A stretch of 64,000 bases of DNA from the NCBI RefSeq assembly GCF_018223745.1, contig NZ_CP073653.1, positions 2,322,001-2,386,000 on the forward strand, in the 5' to 3' direction. Positions 61,974-64,000 of the stretch are shown here, one piece after another. This DNA is from Clostridium beijerinckii (GTDB lineage: Bacteria > Bacillota > Clostridia > Clostridiales > Clostridiaceae). Position 1 is the first letter of the stretch, and each line of letters opens with the position of its first letter. The notes beneath the pieces were generated by a model. The model saw only the letters and a program-made list of their open reading frames with translations. It made no database searches and was not told the origin of the DNA. The position numbers were made by a program, and so were the translations under genes.

Positions 61974-61994
61974 AGCTGTTGATACAGCTTTTTC
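61974..61994 (+). terminator. Short intrinsic terminator
   Basis: AGCTGT and ACAGCT pair around a four-base loop, followed by TTTTTC. Confidence 0.7.
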
Positions 61995-62036
61995 TTTTAT
62001 AAAATGAATTAATGTATAAGAAGGGATGTAAAACAA

Positions 62037-63140
62037 TTGGGGAAGCATAGTAATAGAAATGCTCAAAGATTTAAAATTGGTTTAATGCTAATTTCACTTA
62101 TAGTACAGCTATTTGTCAATATAAATACTTTTAATATTAAAGTTAATGCTGCTGAAATAAATAGTAAATTAGATGAAATATATATATCTGAGTATAATTA
62201 CAATGAAGATATGAAAAGTAAAGTCGAACCATATATAAAAAGTAAACTGGAATCTGGATATATAGATGGAGATAAGGACGTTAAATTGTACTATGAAAAA
62301 TACAATATAGAAAATGCAAAGGCTAATATAGTAATATCTCATGGATATACTGAGAGTTTAGAGAAGTATCATGAATTAATATATTATTTTTTAAAAGAAG
62401 GATATAATGTTTTCGGAATTGAACATAGAGGTCATGGCAGATCCGGCACACTTGGAATAGCTGATAAAACCCAAGTGAATGTAGAAAAATTCGATCAATA
62501 TGTAACTGATTTTAAAAAATTTATGGATGAAGTTGTTATGCCCAATAATCAAGGTAAAAAGGTATTATTGTTTGCTCATTCAATGGGGGGAACTATTGGA
62601 ACAAAATTCATAGAGGATTACCCAGATTATTTTGATGCTGCGGTATTAAGTGCTCCCATGCTTGAAGTTAACACTGGAAATATACCAAAATTTCTAGCTG
62701 ATATTATAGTAGAATTTGAAGTTGCTATTGGTAATGGTGGAAATTACGTTTTAGGTAAGAAAGCATATACACCAGAGTATAAGGAAAATGAGATTGGGAC
62801 AAGTTCTTTGAATCGTTATAAATATAGTCATGATATAGTAGCTAATAACAAAGAACTTCAAAGAGGTGGTGCTAGCTATAATTGGACAAAAGAAGCCTTT
62901 GATACAACGAAGGAAATTATAAAACCAGAAAATGCATCAAAAGTAGAAATTCCAACATTATTATTTCAAGCTGATAATGATACTTATGTAAAGGCAGAAG
63001 GACAAAATAAATTCGCAAGTAGCTCAAAGAATTGCGAAATAGAAAAGATAGAAAACTCTAGACATGAAATATATTTAGAAAAAGATGAAATTCAAAAACC
63101 ATATTTAGATGAATTATTAGATTTCTACGATAAAGTATAA
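62037..63140 (+). CDS. Secreted alpha/beta hydrolase (monoglyceride lipase/lysophospholipase type)
   Basis: The 367-residue protein starts at TTG 62037 with GAAGGGA upstream. Residues 1-38 are a signal peptide with a basic start, a hydrophobic core (IGLMLISLIVQLFVNI) and a likely cut after VNA. The hydrolase domain has VISHGYTESLEKY with the oxyanion HG, GIEHRGHGRSG, the nucleophile elbow AHSMGG, the acid in LLFQADNDTYV and the histidine in ENSRHEIY, a complete triad of the Hydrolase_4 family. It probably cleaves monoacylglycerols or lysophospholipids outside the cell. It is convergent with the peptide transporter gene. Confidence 0.88.
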   Translation: MGKHSNRNAQRFKIGLMLISLIVQLFVNINTFNIKVNAAEINSKLDEIYISEYNYNEDMKSKVEPYIKSKLESGYIDGDKDVKLYYEKYNIENAKANIVISHGYTESLEKYHELIYYFLKEGYNVFGIEHRGHGRSGTLGIADKTQVNVEKFDQYVTDFKKFMDEVVMPNNQGKKVLLFAHSMGGTIGTKFIEDYPDYFDAAVLSAPMLEVNTGNIPKFLADIIVEFEVAIGNGGNYVLGKKAYTPEYKENEIGTSSLNRYKYSHDIVANNKELQRGGASYNWTKEAFDTTKEIIKPENASKVEIPTLLFQADNDTYVKAEGQNKFASSSKNCEIEKIENSRHEIYLEKDEIQKPYLDELLDFYDKV

Positions 63141-63155
63141 TTTTTAAAATAAAAT

Positions 63156-63193
63156 ATAGAAGCTTGTCTTTGCGTATAAAGACAAGCTTCTAT
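63156..63193 (+). terminator. Bidirectional terminator between convergent genes
   Basis: ATAGAAGCTTGTCTTT and AAAGACAAGCTTCTAT pair perfectly over 16 bases around GCGTAT, with T-rich ends on both strands. Confidence 0.9.
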
Positions 63194-63203
63194 TCATAAT
63201 ATA

Positions 63204-64000
63204 CTATTCCATCATTGCTGCTAATTTTTTATTAAATAATAAGAATAATATTCCCATTATAATTGAAGTAGCAGCTATTCCAGCAAATATTTGTAAGTGT
63301 CCTAAAGTTTCTGTGTAACCAGCAAGTCTTCCTGCTATTTGATTAGCAACAAAGCTGCTTAGAAGCCATACACCCATTAGGAAAGATGCAAGTTTAGCTG
63401 GCGCTAATTGACTTACCATTGAAAGTCCAACTGGTGATAAGCAAAGTTCACCAACAGTATGGAAGAAATAAGTTCCTACAAGCCATATCATGTTAGCTTT
63501 AATAGCAGTATCTTCTATATTTCCTCCTCTTTGCATAACAGCACCAACCATAAGTAAGAAACCAAGTCCTAGAAGTATTGAACCTGTTGCCATCTTTTGA
63601 GGAATACTTAAATCACCACTCTTGCTGCAAGCTAATTTGTACCATAGCTTTGATATAGGTATTCCAAGTATTAATATAAACAATGGATTTAATGATTGGA
63701 ACCAAGATACTGGCACTTCCCATCCATTTACTGATCTATTTATAAAATCTTGTGTGTATATAGTAAGTGAACTTCCAGCTTGCTCGAAGCCTGTCCAGAA
63801 TATTATAGCAAAAGCTGTTAATATTAAAATAACTGCAGTTCTATGTTTTTCTTGCTTAGTTAATGGCTTAGCTTTTGCTTTATTATCATTGGAATTAGAT
63901 TTAGCTACACCTACAGGTGCTTTACCAATATCTCCAAGGAATTTGTTTGCTAATCCATTAAAGATTACTTGTCCTAAAATCATTCCAAGTCCTGCAACTA
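63204..64000 (-). CDS. POT family di/tripeptide transporter (5' end outside the window)
   Basis: The minus-strand frame is open at the right edge, so this is the C-terminal 265 residues of a protein normally near 480-500. It has seven or so hydrophobic helices and POT landmarks: FWTGFEQAGSSLTIYTQDF, VSWFQSLNPLFILILG, FFHTVGELCLSPVGLSMVS and LASFLMGVWLLSSFVAN. The glutamate in GELCLSP is the conserved residue of helix 10. POT carriers import di- and tripeptides with protons. It converges on the hydrolase gene with a shared terminator. Confidence 0.93.
   Translation of the reverse strand, partial: VAGLGMILGQVIFNGLANKFLGDIGKAPVGVAKSNSNDNKAKAKPLTKQEKHRTAVILILTAFAIIFWTGFEQAGSSLTIYTQDFINRSVNGWEVPVSWFQSLNPLFILILGIPISKLWYKLACSKSGDLSIPQKMATGSILLGLGFLLMVGAVMQRGGNIEDTAIKANMIWLVGTYFFHTVGELCLSPVGLSMVSQLAPAKLASFLMGVWLLSSFVANQIAGRLAGYTETLGHLQIFAGIAATSIIMGILFLLFNKKLAAMME

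Overview
The window is AT-rich, densely coded DNA from a spore-forming anaerobic Firmicute, most likely Clostridium sensu stricto of the solvent- and butyrate-forming group. The evidence is the cotJ spore-coat operon, strong AGGAGG ribosome sites with frequent TTG and GTG starts, sigma-54 promoters with a CBS-PAS-AAA+ activator, a FabV/Ter-type enoyl reductase and 4-hydroxybutyryl-CoA dehydratase. The species is not established from sequence alone.

Layout. 1-5.1 kb: cotJABC (cut at the left edge), an amino-acid-type binding lipoprotein, a soluble GAF histidine kinase, a 35-residue membrane peptide and an acetyltransferase. 5.8-14 kb: an unusual island of an NrtR-like Nudix regulator, a PRPP-synthetase-like protein, nicotinamidase, a NAMPT-fold phosphoribosyltransferase, a J-domain/kinase-like fusion, a vWA protein and a divergent adenylosuccinate synthetase. 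14.5-20 kb: MocR regulator with LysE exporter, a Dus enzyme, and fabV. 20-25.7 kb: a cache histidine kinase, then a TPP riboswitch with tenA-thiZXY. 26.6-32 kb: a PQQ-type sugar dehydrogenase, and a MarR-controlled heterodimeric ABC exporter. 32.2-42.9 kb: two operons, each behind a perfect sigma-54 promoter. The first carries ACP, acyl-AMP ligase, LuxE and LuxC (fatty-acid reduction without luciferase). The second carries 4-hydroxybutyryl-CoA dehydratase, an NFU-type protein, a Cys-rich protein, a CoA transferase and an AttM/BlcC-like lactonase. The sigma-54 activator gene lies between them. 43-50.6 kb: small enzymes and a complete arsenic operon (arsR, arsD, arsA, arsC, acr3). 51-64 kb: an IMP dehydrogenase resembling the Tritrichomonas enzyme, a candidate structured RNA, a Smr-less MutS2, an HD-GYP protein, a two-component pair, a secreted alpha/beta hydrolase and a POT peptide transporter cut at the right edge.

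Almost every long intergenic space holds copies of four short repeat families. Family A is about 250-320 bp, strongly hairpin-forming and MITE-like. Family B is about 100 bp, family D about 95 bp with the same ends as B, and family C about 180 bp and found next to A. They contain no real genes.

The strongest candidates for undescribed biology are the NAD/PRPP/purine island with its J-domain pseudokinase and vWA proteins; the sigma-54-controlled, probably gamma-butyrolactone/4-hydroxybutyrate-consuming operon; and the sigma-54-controlled LuxC/LuxE fatty-acid reductase operon beside it.
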